A DNA stretch of 64,000 nt from Halalkalibacter oceani (GTDB lineage: Bacteria > Bacillota > Bacilli > Bacillales > Bacillaceae_D), in NCBI RefSeq assembly GCF_023715705.1, contig NZ_JAMBOS010000002.1, positions 62,001 to 126,000 on the forward strand. Direction: 5' to 3'. The position numbers and the translations under genes were made by a program. Below, one piece after another: positions 23,899-33,038 of this stretch. The notes beneath the pieces were generated by a model. That model saw only the letters and a program-made list of their open reading frames with translations. It was not told the origin of the DNA and searched no databases. Numbering within the stretch: position 1 is the stretch's first letter; each line of letters begins with the position of its first letter.

Positions 23899-26073
23899 TT
23901 AAGAAGAACGGAATAAAGAAAGCTTTTCGCCGACTAGAAGTTCAATCCGGTCACCATTTATTAATGGACTGTTAAAGCTGGTTTCTTCGCCATTTTTTCG
24001 CAGAGTTACTTTCTTTCCTGAAAGATGAGCCAGGTCGATTTCGACAGTGGTGAATATATCCTGAAGAATAAACGGCTCATCTTTTTTAAACGACAACCGA
24101 AGCTGATCGTTTGCGCGCAGCTCATCGGACGGTGCAAGCAAGCTGTCGCCCCGCTTTACCTCCACAATCGTTTTAGATATTTCCACAGGGTCGTTATTAT
24201 AGAAGACTGTGATGCTTTTTTCGGGCTCCACCTCGTTTTGCCTGAGAAATGTCGCAACGGTTAGTTGGTTTTCCGTTGCCACCTCCCAGCTTAGCTCGTC
24301 TCCGCTTTTCACTTCATGGCCTGGCAGGACTGGTCTGCCATTAAGCAGAAGCTTCGTCTGTTTTGGCTGAAACGACCAGCGTTCCCCATTAACGATAATT
24401 GTCACCGGCTCAAAGTTGTGGGGACCTATGTTTTCCAGCTGCAGAATCTCTTTTACTGTTCGTTTTGAGAGCAGTGTAATTTGGTCGCGTTCGTTGACGA
24501 ATTCATCTTTTGAAGCGACGGCTCCATTTTTCAAAATGGTTGCTGTGATTTCCCGTTTTTCGCCATTGATTACGAGCGATAACGTTGGAATATCCTCAAG
24601 CAGGTCGGCGATTGTCGCTTTTGCCTGCTTGCCATTCTGGCCCCGCTCGACAACAATTTGATCACCGGCTTCCAGCGGAGAATCGAGTGTTGTTGGTTCG
24701 CCGTTTTTTTGCAGAAGTGGCGGACCACCATATTCACCGGGGATTGAAATCAGTTGCTCCTGAACCGTGACCATCAGTGCAAGGCCCGGTTTGCCATACA
24801 AACGGGCGATGTCAATTCCGGCAGCAAGTAACCCATCTCCCACTGTTAGTTTTTTGACATCGAACAGGCGCAAAGTCCGGCCGTTTACCGTAACACTAAT
24901 ATATTGGATCGGATTTTCTTTAGCGGCGATCGCGATGCCGATCGGAGTGACCAGCTCCGGACCGAACGGTTCACCGGGCTTGGTCTGTAAGGCTTTAATC
25001 GCATCGGCGCCGCGAATGGCGACTCGGTTTTCAGGCAGCCCTAAATACTCAGCGACATAATAAGGTAAAAGAGGAGTCAAACTTCCTCCTCCTACGAGCA
25101 TGACGGCTTTCGGAGTTCTTCCATTTAAACGGATAATTTCTTCGCTGATCGAACGGGCGAGATGCTGAATGTTCCCTTTGATCGGAGCGATGAACTCTTT
25201 TTTCGCATACGACATTTCTGTGCCGAGAATATCGGTGATCTCGACGCTCTCCTGCGTGGAAAGCTGCCGTTTAACCTGTTCGGCATCAGGAAAGTCGAGC
25301 AAATAATGGTCGCTAATCGCCTCGGTGATTTCATCACCTGCAACCGGCACCATTCCGTAGGCGATCACGGTATTTTCATCCGTTAAGGCGATGTCCGAAG
25401 TCCCGGCGCCGATATCGACGAGCGCGACATTTAAACGGCGCATCGAAGGTGGAATCAGAACATTTATCGCGGCGATCGGCTCTAACGTCAAAGCTTCAAG
25501 CTCTAACTCTGCCCTGGCAAGGGCGGCGAGCAACGATTCAACGACGACCTTCGGCAGGAATGTCGCGATCACTTCGACAGCTGCCAGCTTGCCTGTCTGA
25601 TCAAGTAAGCTGCCGATCGGCTCGTTATCAAGGGAATAGGCGAGGACCGAATAACCGACACAGTAATAATCGATGGTGGATGCTTCCACGATTTCATTTG
25701 CCAGCTGAAATTGAGCCTGCTGGACTGCACTCAGTTCAAGGTGCAGGACATCATCACGGTCGAACATCGGCTTTGCCGAGATATCAATCTCAAAGCGTGC
25801 CCGCTTTGTTTTCAGGGAACGTCCGGCAGCGGCGACACAGACTTTCCGCAGTGGACCGTGCCGCTCTTCAAGCTGATGTTTTACCGTCTCGATCACTTTG
25901 GCAACAGCAGGCACATCATGAATTTGTCCATCGAGCATCGCCCGTTCCTCATGTTCTTTAATGACAGAGTCAAGTAAGGCAAATGAGCCATTTTCCGGGC
26001 GTAACAAAAGACCGACAACAGAGCGAGTACCGATATCAAGCGCGAATAAAGGGGAAGATTGATCAGTAATCAT
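23899..26073 (-). CDS. Large FtsA/PilM-like ATPase with repeat-bearing C-terminal extension
   Basis: A 724-residue protein. Residues 1-390 have the actin-like FtsA fold: LFALDIGTRSVVGLLL, AAAGRSLKTKRA, LEPIAAINV, the phosphate-2 loop VALVDIGAGTSDIAL and MLVGGGSLTPLLPYYVAEYL. It lacks the FtsA C-terminal membrane helix. Instead, about 330 residues carry repeats of the type NG-x(5)-sPL-x2-GDqI, for example QKNGEPTTLDSPLEAGDQI and RKNGEETSFNSPLINGDRI, which look like beta-grasp ends. ATG at 26073 follows AGGTG; an in-frame GTG at 26082 is possible. Similar large proteins occur beside aroA in other Bacillaceae. The function is unknown; divisome or envelope scaffolding is a guess. Confidence 0.75.
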   Translation of the reverse strand: MITDQSSPLFALDIGTRSVVGLLLRPENGSFALLDSVIKEHEERAMLDGQIHDVPAVAKVIETVKHQLEERHGPLRKVCVAAAGRSLKTKRARFEIDISAKPMFDRDDVLHLELSAVQQAQFQLANEIVEASTIDYYCVGYSVLAYSLDNEPIGSLLDQTGKLAAVEVIATFLPKVVVESLLAALARAELELEALTLEPIAAINVLIPPSMRRLNVALVDIGAGTSDIALTDENTVIAYGMVPVAGDEITEAISDHYLLDFPDAEQVKRQLSTQESVEITDILGTEMSYAKKEFIAPIKGNIQHLARSISEEIIRLNGRTPKAVMLVGGGSLTPLLPYYVAEYLGLPENRVAIRGADAIKALQTKPGEPFGPELVTPIGIAIAAKENPIQYISVTVNGRTLRLFDVKKLTVGDGLLAAGIDIARLYGKPGLALMVTVQEQLISIPGEYGGPPLLQKNGEPTTLDSPLEAGDQIVVERGQNGKQAKATIADLLEDIPTLSLVINGEKREITATILKNGAVASKDEFVNERDQITLLSKRTVKEILQLENIGPHNFEPVTIIVNGERWSFQPKQTKLLLNGRPVLPGHEVKSGDELSWEVATENQLTVATFLRQNEVEPEKSITVFYNNDPVEISKTIVEVKRGDSLLAPSDELRANDQLRLSFKKDEPFILQDIFTTVEIDLAHLSGKKVTLRKNGEETSFNSPLINGDRIELLVGEKLSLFRSS

Positions 26074-26213
26074 GTCAAACACCTGCGTTCTTTTAAAGTT
26101 TTTGGCATACTTATGTTTCTTTTATTCTACTAAAGTTTGCAGGAGAACGTAAGAGAAAGATATATTATCACACTTTAACGCTTAAAAGCGTCTAATTATT
26201 AAAGAAAAAGTTC

Positions 26214-26242
26214 GTGACTTTCTGAAAATCATCCTTTATAAT
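26214..26242 (+). promoter_or_regulatory. aroA: Sigma-A promoter of aroA
   Basis: GTGACT (26214-26219), 17 bases, then TATAAT (26237-26242), 47 bases before the aroA start. Confidence 0.6.
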
Positions 26243-26288
26243 AAACCTAATCAAGAAGAAGCCAAAGGATAAAAGGGAGTGGGGAGTT

Positions 26289-27365
26289 GTGAGTAACGAG
26301 AAAGTAGATCAGTTAAGAGCCGAGTTAGATGAGGTGAATCTTAAGCTTCTGGAATTGATTAATGAAAGAGCTCACCTCGTACAGGAAATCGGAAAGATTA
26401 AGGGAACACAAGGCGTGAACCGCTTTGATCCTGTCAGAGAGAGAAGCATGCTTGATCATATCGCGGCCAATAATAAAGGGCCGTTTGAGACATCAACACT
26501 TCAACATATTTTCAAACAAATCTTCAAGGCCAGTCTTGAACTGCAGGAAGAAGATAATAGTAAAGCTTTGCTCGTTTCCCGCAAGAAGCATCCTGAGGAC
26601 ACAGTGGTTGATCTCAAAGGGGTGAAAATGGGAGACGGTCAGCAGCGGTTAGTAATGGGGCCTTGTGCGGTTGAAAGCTACGAGCAGGTGTTAACAGTGG
26701 CGAAAGCGTTAAAGGATCGCGGGATTCATTTGCTTCGCGGCGGAGCATTTAAACCACGGACCTCTCCATATGATTTCCAAGGATTGGGAGTCGAAGGGCT
26801 GAAAATCCTTAAGCAGGTTGCAGAAGAGCTGGATATGGTCGTCATTAGTGAAATCGTCAGTCCATCCGATGTCGAGGTCGGGGCGGAATATTTAGATGTC
26901 ATTCAAATCGGCGCCCGCAACATGCAAAACTTTGAACTGCTGAAGGCCGCCGGTTCTGTTCAAAAGCCGGTTTTATTAAAGCGCGGCTTATCGGCAACGA
27001 TTTCCGAGTTCATTCATGCGGCTGAGTACGTCGTTTCGAAGGGAAATACAAACCTCATGCTTTGTGAACGCGGTATTCGCACATATGAGACGGCGACGCG
27101 CAATACGCTGGATATTTCCGCTGTGCCGATTTTAAAGCAGGAGACGCATTTACCGGTTCTTGTCGATGTGACACATTCAACCGGACGGCGTGACCTGCTG
27201 CTTCCGGCAGCGAAGGCAGCCTTGGCAATTGGGGCTGATGCTGTGATGGCCGAAGTCCATCCGGATCCTGCTGTCGCTTTATCCGATTCAGCACAGCAAA
27301 TGGACATTCCGCAATTCCATGCTTTTATCGATGAATTGCAGGCTTCCGGCTTATATAAAGGGTAA
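26289..27365 (+). CDS. aroA: Bifunctional chorismate mutase / DAHP synthase
   Basis: A 358-residue fusion, the Bacillus-type AroA(G). Residues 1-85 are an AroQ chorismate mutase ([41 protein letters not shown]). The rest is the type I-beta DAHP synthase barrel ([95 protein letters not shown]). It condenses PEP and erythrose 4-phosphate at the entry to the shikimate pathway; the mutase domain gives chorismate/prephenate feedback. GTG at 26289 follows a GGGAGTGGGGAG site. Its place before ccpA is conserved in Bacillus. Confidence 0.96.
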   Translation: MSNEKVDQLRAELDEVNLKLLELINERAHLVQEIGKIKGTQGVNRFDPVRERSMLDHIAANNKGPFETSTLQHIFKQIFKASLELQEEDNSKALLVSRKKHPEDTVVDLKGVKMGDGQQRLVMGPCAVESYEQVLTVAKALKDRGIHLLRGGAFKPRTSPYDFQGLGVEGLKILKQVAEELDMVVISEIVSPSDVEVGAEYLDVIQIGARNMQNFELLKAAGSVQKPVLLKRGLSATISEFIHAAEYVVSKGNTNLMLCERGIRTYETATRNTLDISAVPILKQETHLPVLVDVTHSTGRRDLLLPAAKAALAIGADAVMAEVHPDPAVALSDSAQQMDIPQFHAFIDELQASGLYKG

Positions 27366-27441
27366 TATGCCGAGAAGGTTGCCTCAGGGCTGTCCGGCAT
27401 GCTTGAAAAAGATCGCAATGCGGACTGACGGCTCTGTACAG

Positions 27442-27487
27442 GGTGCGGCAAAAAGGACCTGTTTCCTTTTGCTGCACCTCTTTTTTA
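27442..27487 (+). terminator. aroA: Terminator of aroA (constant-apex family, copy 4)
   Basis: GGTGCGGCAAAAAGGA (27442-27457) pairs with TCCTTTTGCTGCACC (27464-27478), one bulged A, followed by TCTTTTTT. Confidence 0.85.
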
Positions 27488-27556
27488 TGAACTCACATGA
27501 TTATTGTCAAACAGGAGAATAATAAGCGGGAATAGACATCGGAGGAGGAAGAAGAA

Positions 27557-27601
27557 GTGTCGACTGTCTACTTTTCTGAAAAGAAATTGAAAATGCTGTG
27601 A
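27557..27601 (+). CDS. Possible 14-codon peptide before ccpA
   Basis: A GTG at 27557 stands eight bases behind a very strong GGAGGAGG (27541-27548) and opens a 14-codon frame, MSTVYFSEKKLKML, ending in TGA. It lies between the aroA terminator and the ccpA promoter. I do not recognise it. It may be a leader peptide, a decayed gene or chance. No promoter of its own is obvious. The rest of the 27366-27706 gap holds only the aroA terminator and the ccpA promoter. Confidence 0.2.
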   Translation: MSTVYFSEKKLKML

Positions 27602-27641
27602 AAATTTTTCATAAGCGGGTCGATATAAGTAGTGTAAGACA

Positions 27642-27671
27642 TTGCGGAACCTCCTCATAGTATCGTATGAT
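27642..27671 (+). promoter_or_regulatory. ccpA: Sigma-A promoter of ccpA
   Basis: TTGCGG (27642-27647), 18 bases, then TATGAT (27666-27671), about 36 bases before the TTG start. Confidence 0.5.
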
Positions 27672-27706
27672 AACAATACATTAAGTTCGCTGAAGGAGGA
27701 TTACTT

Positions 27707-28708
27707 TTGAATACGACAATATACGATGTAGCACGAGAAGCGGGTGTGTCTATGGCGACGGTATCGCGGGTTGTCAATGGAAACCCGAATGTCAAGCCGG
27801 CAACTCGTAAAAAGGTTCTGGATGCGATTGAACGGTTAGGATACCGTCCGAACGCGGTGGCGCGTGGTCTCGCCAGTAAAAAAACGACGACTGTAGGGGT
27901 CATTATCCCCGATATTTCAAGCATTTTCTTTGCGGAGCTGGCCCGGGGGATTGAGGATATTGCAACGATGTATAAATACAATATCATTCTTTGTAACTCC
28001 GATCAGAACAAGGAAAAGGAAATTCATTTAATTAACACCCTTTTGGAGAAACAGGTTGACGGGATTGTCTTCATGGGCAGTGTGATTACTGAAGAGCATG
28101 TCGAGCAATTTAAGCGTTCACCTGTTCCGGTTGTGCTGGCGGCGACCCTTGATACGAACAAGGAACTGCCATCTGTCAACATTGATTATAAGCAGGCAGT
28201 TCATGATGCGATCAACAGCCTGATTGAAAAAGGACATCAACGAATCGGGATGCTATCAGGAACGCTCGATGATCCAATTAACGGATACCAGAAGTTTGCC
28301 GGTTACCGGGAAGCGCTCGAGGAAAACGGGATCGAGTTCGATGAAGAGCTGGTCGTCATTGGAGATTATACATATGATTCGGGCCTTGAAGCGATGCATT
28401 CCTTTTTGCAGTTGAATGAAAAGCCGACGGCAATCTTCGCTGCGACAGACGAAATGGCATTAGGCATTATTCACGCTGCCCAGGATAATGGCATTTCCAT
28501 TCCTGATGACCTCGAAGTGATCGGCTTTGATAATACACGATTAGCTGTAATGGTACGCCCGACGCTGACGACAGTCGTACAGCCTATTTACGATATTGGT
28601 GCTGTATCGATGAGATTGCTGACAAAATATATGAACAAAGAGGAAGTGCTTGATCACATTGTGGAGCTCCCTCACCGTATTGAGTATCGTCAATCAACGA
28701 AAGCGTAA
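27707..28708 (+). CDS. ccpA: Catabolite control protein A
   Basis: A 333-residue LacI-family global regulator that, with HPr-Ser46-P, binds cre sites in carbon catabolite control. The N-terminal [34 protein letters not shown] and [27 protein letters not shown] are almost diagnostic for CcpA, and [18 protein letters not shown] and [18 protein letters not shown] support it. TTG at 27707 follows AAGGAGGA. The order aroA-ccpA-motPS-acuC is that of B. subtilis. Likely cre targets within this window lie in the HpsN-like promoter (7963) and before ackA (59564). Confidence 0.97.
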   Translation: MNTTIYDVAREAGVSMATVSRVVNGNPNVKPATRKKVLDAIERLGYRPNAVARGLASKKTTTVGVIIPDISSIFFAELARGIEDIATMYKYNIILCNSDQNKEKEIHLINTLLEKQVDGIVFMGSVITEEHVEQFKRSPVPVVLAATLDTNKELPSVNIDYKQAVHDAINSLIEKGHQRIGMLSGTLDDPINGYQKFAGYREALEENGIEFDEELVVIGDYTYDSGLEAMHSFLQLNEKPTAIFAATDEMALGIIHAAQDNGISIPDDLEVIGFDNTRLAVMVRPTLTTVVQPIYDIGAVSMRLLTKYMNKEEVLDHIVELPHRIEYRQSTKA

Positions 28709-28737
28709 GCGGCAGATTGTAAGGCAGGGAGAGGACT

Positions 28738-29541
28738 ATGAAAAAATTTGATTTGCTGACGCCAATAGGACTCGTTTTAGGGGTTTCCGTGCTCCTATTG
28801 GCTGTCTTTTCAAACTCTGGACCATCTGGACTTATTTTCTTTATTCAAATTTCCTCTATTTTAATTGTCGCTGGAGGAGTGTTTGCCGCAATTGTGATCA
28901 CGTTTTCCTTTGCGGAACTGAAAGCAGTGCCGAAAGTTGTGCGCGAAGCATTTCGGACGGAAGATCACGATTTGCAAGAATTGATCGAGACATTTGTCGA
29001 GTTATCAGGAAAGGCAAGACGTGAAGGATTATTGGCGCTGGAAGCGGGTCTTGATGATGTGGATGATCCGTTTATCAAAAAAGGAGTGCTCCTTGCTGTT
29101 GACGGGATTGAGCCCGATGTCATTAAGGATATTATGATGGCAGAGGTCGTGGCGATGGAAGAACGTCACCGTAAAGGGCGGGCCATCATCGAAAAAGCGG
29201 GAGAATATGCTCCGGCGTGGGGGATGATCGGAACACTAGTCGGGCTTGTTCTGATGCTGCAAAATTTAAATGATCCGAGTTCATTGGGGCCGAGCATGGC
29301 GGTCGCCCTTTTAACGACGTTATATGGAACGGTACTGGCCAATCTTGTCTTTTTGCCGATGGCTACGAAACTAGTAAACAAGACTGATGAAGAAGTTTTT
29401 GTGAAGCAAATTATTATTGAAGGAGTTATTGGCGTGCAATCTGGTCAAAACCCTAAAATTCTTGAAGAAAAGCTGAGTGCATTCATTTTGAAAACGAAGC
29501 AAAAAGAAGAAGATTTAGGTGATGAGTATGATCAAGCGTAG
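28738..29541 (+). CDS. motP: Flagellar stator subunit MotP (MotA family)
   Basis: A 267-residue MotA-family ion channel subunit of the MotPS stator, sodium-driven in Bacillus. Membrane helices lie at about residues 5-25, 32-55, 150-175 and 185-205. The cytoplasmic loop carries EAFRTED...KARREGLLALE, and AEYAPAWGMIGTLVGLVLMLQNL contains the conserved Pro of the ion path. The gene lies between ccpA and acuC, the known motPS location and not that of motAB. It overlaps motS by about 20 bases. Confidence 0.93.
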   Translation: MKKFDLLTPIGLVLGVSVLLLAVFSNSGPSGLIFFIQISSILIVAGGVFAAIVITFSFAELKAVPKVVREAFRTEDHDLQELIETFVELSGKARREGLLALEAGLDDVDDPFIKKGVLLAVDGIEPDVIKDIMMAEVVAMEERHRKGRAIIEKAGEYAPAWGMIGTLVGLVLMLQNLNDPSSLGPSMAVALLTTLYGTVLANLVFLPMATKLVNKTDEEVFVKQIIIEGVIGVQSGQNPKILEEKLSAFILKTKQKEEDLGDEYDQA

Positions 29542-30292
29542 AAGGCGCCGGCAAGTCGATAAGGGGGCACCGAAATGGATGGTCACCTTTTCCGATATGA
29601 TGACTCTTATTCTCGTATTCTTTATTCTCTTATTCTCGATGTCTGTTGTCGATGCTCAGAAATTTCGCGCGATTGCTGAATCTTTTCAGCAAAGACAAAT
29701 TTTCGAGTTTCTCCCTTCAGCGATTGAATTTGATAACACTGCCGAAGAGCGTGAAGGGGACAGGCAAGATCCTTTTGAGGACGGACAGTTCGGGGAAAGC
29801 GGAGCTGAAACGGCTGAAGTGAATATGGACGCTCTTCTGGCCGAAGTCCAAAATTTCCTTGAGGAAAACAATCTGACCGAGGGGATCTCGGCAACGAGAG
29901 ATGACCGCGGGGTCGTATTAGTCCTGCAAGAACGGACGCTGTTTGAAACCGCTGAAGCTGATATTCTTCCGGAGGCGCTTCCTTTTTTAGAAAAGGTCGG
30001 AACATTACTTGAAGCGATTCCAAACATGGTCAAGGTTGAAGGGCATACGGACAGCCGGCCGATATCCACTTTTCGCTACCCGTCAAACTGGGAGCTGTCC
30101 GGAGCGAGAGCGAGCAGTGTAATCCGCCATTTACTCGATACATATGATCTTGATCCGAAGCGTTTTGTAGCGACGGGGTATGGGGATACGCGCCCGGTCG
30201 TACCGAATACATCGGTTGAAAACCTGCAGACCAACCGCCGCGTCGTCATTGTCATTTCTGATCCGAACAGTGAAGACAATCAAACGTTCTAA
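29522..30292 (+). CDS. motS: Flagellar stator subunit MotS (MotB family)
   Basis: A 256-residue MotB-family subunit. The single membrane helix follows PKWMVTFSDMMTLILVFFIL; its Asp binds the translocated ion. An acidic linker leads to the OmpA-like peptidoglycan anchor (LFETAEADILPEALPFLEKVG, VEGHTDSRP, NWELSGARASSV, GYGDTRPVVPN, NRRVVIVI). ATG at 29522 is given as start; the ATG at 29528 is equally possible because AGGTG (29517-29521) would suit it. The overlap with motP indicates translational coupling. A sodium type is inferred from the MotPS position and sequence, not tested. Confidence 0.92.
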   Translation: MSMIKRRRRRQVDKGAPKWMVTFSDMMTLILVFFILLFSMSVVDAQKFRAIAESFQQRQIFEFLPSAIEFDNTAEEREGDRQDPFEDGQFGESGAETAEVNMDALLAEVQNFLEENNLTEGISATRDDRGVVLVLQERTLFETAEADILPEALPFLEKVGTLLEAIPNMVKVEGHTDSRPISTFRYPSNWELSGARASSVIRHLLDTYDLDPKRFVATGYGDTRPVVPNTSVENLQTNRRVVIVISDPNSEDNQTF

Positions 30293-30345
30293 ATCAGGTC
30301 AGTCCTGAATAGAGATCCAGTATGAGGCGGGCTCCGTTCTGCACC

Positions 30346-30384
30346 AGCCAGGAGGAAAGAAATCACTTTCCTTCTGGCTTTTTA
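30346..30384 (+). terminator. Terminator of motPS
   Basis: AGCCAGGAGGAAAG (30346-30359) pairs with CTTTCCTTCTGGCT (30366-30379), then TTTTT. Confidence 0.85.
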
Positions 30385-30413
30385 GTCGTGCGAGGTTTCT
30401 GCTTTGCACTTGG

Positions 30414-31586
30414 CTAGGACGATCGCTTTTTTTCATTGAGAATATGAAAAATCGCTTTTTCCAATGTTTTTCGGTTTTTCTCTGTAATTTCCTGTTTGCG
30501 CGGGATGACTGGAATCAGGTCGGCTGGATCATCCCAGGAGGACGGCAGTTCGACATCAGCCTGCTTTTCCCAGGCTTGTAACCACTCTTTGACGAGAGGT
30601 TCGCTACGCTTCGCGGTTTGGCCGGTCATCTCAAGCCAAATCGAAGCCCAGGCACGCGGTACGACACGCCAAATGTCATAGCCACCACCGCCTACAGCGA
30701 TCCATTTTCCCCCGCAATAGTCATGGGCGATGTCGTGAGCGATTCTTGGAATCTCATGAAAGGTCCGGATGGAAGAGCATAGATGAGTCAACGGATCGAG
30801 ATGGTGGGCATCAGCTCCGTTTTGCGTTACGATGACATCCGGCTTGAAAAAGTCGGCCACTTCGCGGATGGATGCCTCATATACTTCGAGAAAGGAATCA
30901 TCCTCTGTAAACGCATCAAGCGGAACATTAATCGAAAAGCCGTATCCTTTTCCCGATCCTTTTTCATGCACTTGCCCGGTACCCGGAAATAAGTAGCGCC
31001 CGGTTTCATGAATGCTTAACGTACAAACATCCGGATCATCGTAAAAAGCCCACTGAACCCCGTCGCCATGATGAGCGTCAGTGTCGACATACAGCACTCT
31101 GGCCCCGTATTTCTTTCGCATGTATTCAATCGCAATCGAGCTGTCATTATAGATGCAAAATCCCGATGCTTTCCCTTTAAATCCATGATGCAGACCTCCG
31201 CCGAGATGAAGCGCGTGTAAGGCGGAGCCGCTCATGACTTGATCAACGGCTGTCAGTGTCCCGCCGACGAGAAGGGAAGCAGCTTCATGCATCTGCGGAA
31301 AGATCGGCGTATCCTCGGTTCCAAGACCATAGCTGCCGGCGACAGACTCCGCAAGTCGGCCTTCACTTGCTTCCTTTACCGCCTCAATATAGGCCTGATC
31401 ATGAATGAGAGCGATTTCATCTTCACTTGCCATTCGCGGTTTTATGATCTGGTCATCAGAAAGGGCGCCGCTTTTCTTTAATAAATCATAGGTTAGAGCA
31501 AGCCGCAAATGATTAAAAGGATGCTTTTCGTTAAAGCGATATGCCTGCTGCTCGTCTGAAAATACAAATACGGATTGATGCTTCAT
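30414..31586 (-). CDS. acuC: AcuC, acetoin utilisation / class II-like protein deacetylase
   Basis: A 390-residue histone-deacetylase-fold enzyme that in B. subtilis removes the acetyl group from acetyl-CoA synthetase. Zinc and catalytic residues are in LHLGGGLHHGFKGKASGFCIYND, VLYVDTDAHHGDGVQWAFYDD, FPGTGQVHEKGSGKGYGF and QNGADAHHLDPLTHL, and GGGGYD is present. The ATG at 31586 overlaps the acuB stop as TGATG; a TTG just upstream is less likely. It is the last gene of acuABC, divergent from its substrate gene acsA. Confidence 0.95.
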   Translation of the reverse strand: MKHQSVFVFSDEQQAYRFNEKHPFNHLRLALTYDLLKKSGALSDDQIIKPRMASEDEIALIHDQAYIEAVKEASEGRLAESVAGSYGLGTEDTPIFPQMHEAASLLVGGTLTAVDQVMSGSALHALHLGGGLHHGFKGKASGFCIYNDSSIAIEYMRKKYGARVLYVDTDAHHGDGVQWAFYDDPDVCTLSIHETGRYLFPGTGQVHEKGSGKGYGFSINVPLDAFTEDDSFLEVYEASIREVADFFKPDVIVTQNGADAHHLDPLTHLCSSIRTFHEIPRIAHDIAHDYCGGKWIAVGGGGYDIWRVVPRAWASIWLEMTGQTAKRSEPLVKEWLQAWEKQADVELPSSWDDPADLIPVIPRKQEITEKNRKTLEKAIFHILNEKKRSS

Positions 31587-32227
31587 CAAGATAACCTCGG
31601 TTCGCCGGGCGAGAGGACTTCGTAGCCCTGTTCCTCAAGAATAGCGATTAGGCGGCGCGGATCCATCGTTTGAACGCGAAAGGTTAATACTTTATAGGCC
31701 GGGTCTTTGTACGGGTAGACAAGAACGCTCGTAATATTGACCTTGTTGAGCTTGAAGATGGTGGCAATATCGGCCAGCTTCCCGGTAATATTCTCGACCT
31801 TAATCTCAATATGAGAGCTTGGCTGATTGGCACCGATCAGTTCAACCAAGGTGTGGAGCACATCTTTTTCGGTAATCAGGCCGACTAATCTGCCGCTATC
31901 GATAATCGGTAGGCAGCCGATATGATGCTCGTAAAAAATATTCGAGATTTCCTCGACGAAATCGAGCGGGTGGGCAGTAATCACGCCCCGTTTCATAATA
32001 GTGGAAACAGGCTTATGAAAGTCTTCCAGGTGATCGGTTGCATGGAAAATTGAGGGGCTTGCATCGCGAATATCACGATCCGAGACAATGCCGATAATAT
32101 GGTGATCCTCGTCGACGATTGGAATATGTTTGATTTTATGAAGCTCGATCAGACGCATCGCTTCTTTAATTGTCGCATCAGCATCCAATGTAATCACGTC
32201 CCGCGTCATAATCTGTTCAATAAGCAT
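31586..32227 (-). CDS. acuB: AcuB, CBS-ACT domain protein
   Basis: A 213-residue protein with two CBS domains (IMTRDVITLDADATIKEAM, HIPIVDEDHHIIGIVSDRDI; then FVEEISNIFYEHHIGCLPII, GLITEKDVLHTL) and a C-terminal ACT domain (IEIKVENITGKLADIATIFKLNKVNITSVLVY). The family binds adenylates and is thought to tune AcuA/AcuC-type acetyl control of AcsA, but its exact role is not established. Start at ATG 32227 with GAAAGAGGTGG upstream. It is coupled to acuC by a one-base overlap. Confidence 0.94.
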   Translation of the reverse strand: MLIEQIMTRDVITLDADATIKEAMRLIELHKIKHIPIVDEDHHIIGIVSDRDIRDASPSIFHATDHLEDFHKPVSTIMKRGVITAHPLDFVEEISNIFYEHHIGCLPIIDSGRLVGLITEKDVLHTLVELIGANQPSSHIEIKVENITGKLADIATIFKLNKVNITSVLVYPYKDPAYKVLTFRVQTMDPRRLIAILEEQGYEVLSPGEPRLS

Positions 32228-32251
32228 ACCATTACCACCTCTTTCGTTGTA

Positions 32252-32884
32252 CTAGTACATAAATCGGTTTTGAAAGCGAAGCTGGTCAAATTTCTGTAAC
32301 GACTCGGCGGAAATTCGTTTGCCGATCCGTGCCATAAGGCAATTTGCCGGATGGGAGCAGATCTCCGGATCATCAGTCGCGTACCATTCCAGACCGCCGG
32401 CGTTCATCATTTTTTCCATCATTTTGCGGTATTCCCATACATCGAGGCCGCTTCCTTTTAAGTCCCAATGCCAATAATATTCTGTTGTGATGATGATATA
32501 GTCCTCCATCGCGTCATCGAGCATCGACATTCGCAGTAAGTTCTTTCCGAGCTGGGCCCCGCGGTAATCGGGAGCAATTTCAATCGCGCCAAGCTCAAGC
32601 AGGTTTTCCATCCTGCCTTCAGCCCAGCGTTCCATCGGGTCCGGATAGACGAAAGTGACATAGCCGACAACCGTTTGCTGGTCGCGGATAATATTAATTC
32701 GACCTTCCGGTAAATCAGCGATGCCTAAGAGCGCTTCCTTTTGCTCCTGCGGCGGACGAAACGAGACAAGTCCTGGATGAAAGTCGTAAGTTGCAAGCTC
32801 CCCGGCGGGAACAGGACCTTCAATTTGCAAAGGACGCCCATCAAATAAAACTTCTACACAATAATAGGTTTTGGAGTGAATCAT
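32252..32884 (-). CDS. acuA: AcuA, protein acetyltransferase acting on AcsA
   Basis: A 210-residue GNAT-family acetyltransferase. In B. subtilis AcuA acetylates and so inactivates acetyl-CoA synthetase. The acetyl-CoA binding region is IAPDYRGAQLGKNLLRMSM; YIIITTEYYWHWDLKGSGLDVWEYRKMMEKMM is characteristic of AcuA. ATG at 32884 is chosen, with AGGTGGGG upstream and a length equal to the B. subtilis protein; a TTG at 32905 would extend it over that site. It leads acuABC, divergent from acsA across about 150 bases. Confidence 0.94.
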   Translation of the reverse strand: MIHSKTYYCVEVLFDGRPLQIEGPVPAGELATYDFHPGLVSFRPPQEQKEALLGIADLPEGRINIIRDQQTVVGYVTFVYPDPMERWAEGRMENLLELGAIEIAPDYRGAQLGKNLLRMSMLDDAMEDYIIITTEYYWHWDLKGSGLDVWEYRKMMEKMMNAGGLEWYATDDPEICSHPANCLMARIGKRISAESLQKFDQLRFQNRFMY

Positions 32885-32973
32885 GATCTGTTTTCCCCAC
32901 CTCAATTTGCCCGTTATTTTATCTAGGGTATAAGCTTATTTTCTCATAGATTTTTCCGTGGAACAATTTTAAT

Positions 32974-33002
32974 TTGAATAAAGGATCTATCTGTATTATA
33001 AT
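32974..33002 (+). promoter_or_regulatory. acsA: Sigma-A promoter of acsA
   Basis: TTGAAT (32974-32979), 17 bases, then TATAAT (32997-33002). No convincing cre was found in the acuA-acsA gap, although one is known from B. subtilis. Confidence 0.75.
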
Positions 33003-33038
33003 AGTTTATGAAAATACATAGAGAGAGGAAGATGTGTA

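Noticed and set aside
24025-25977. Several plus-strand frames of 60-170 codons opposite the FtsA-like gene
   Set aside because: All lie opposite one long conserved minus-strand gene and lack ribosome binding sites.
32885-33038. cre site between acuA and acsA
   Set aside because: Expected from B. subtilis, but no stretch matches the cre core well enough.
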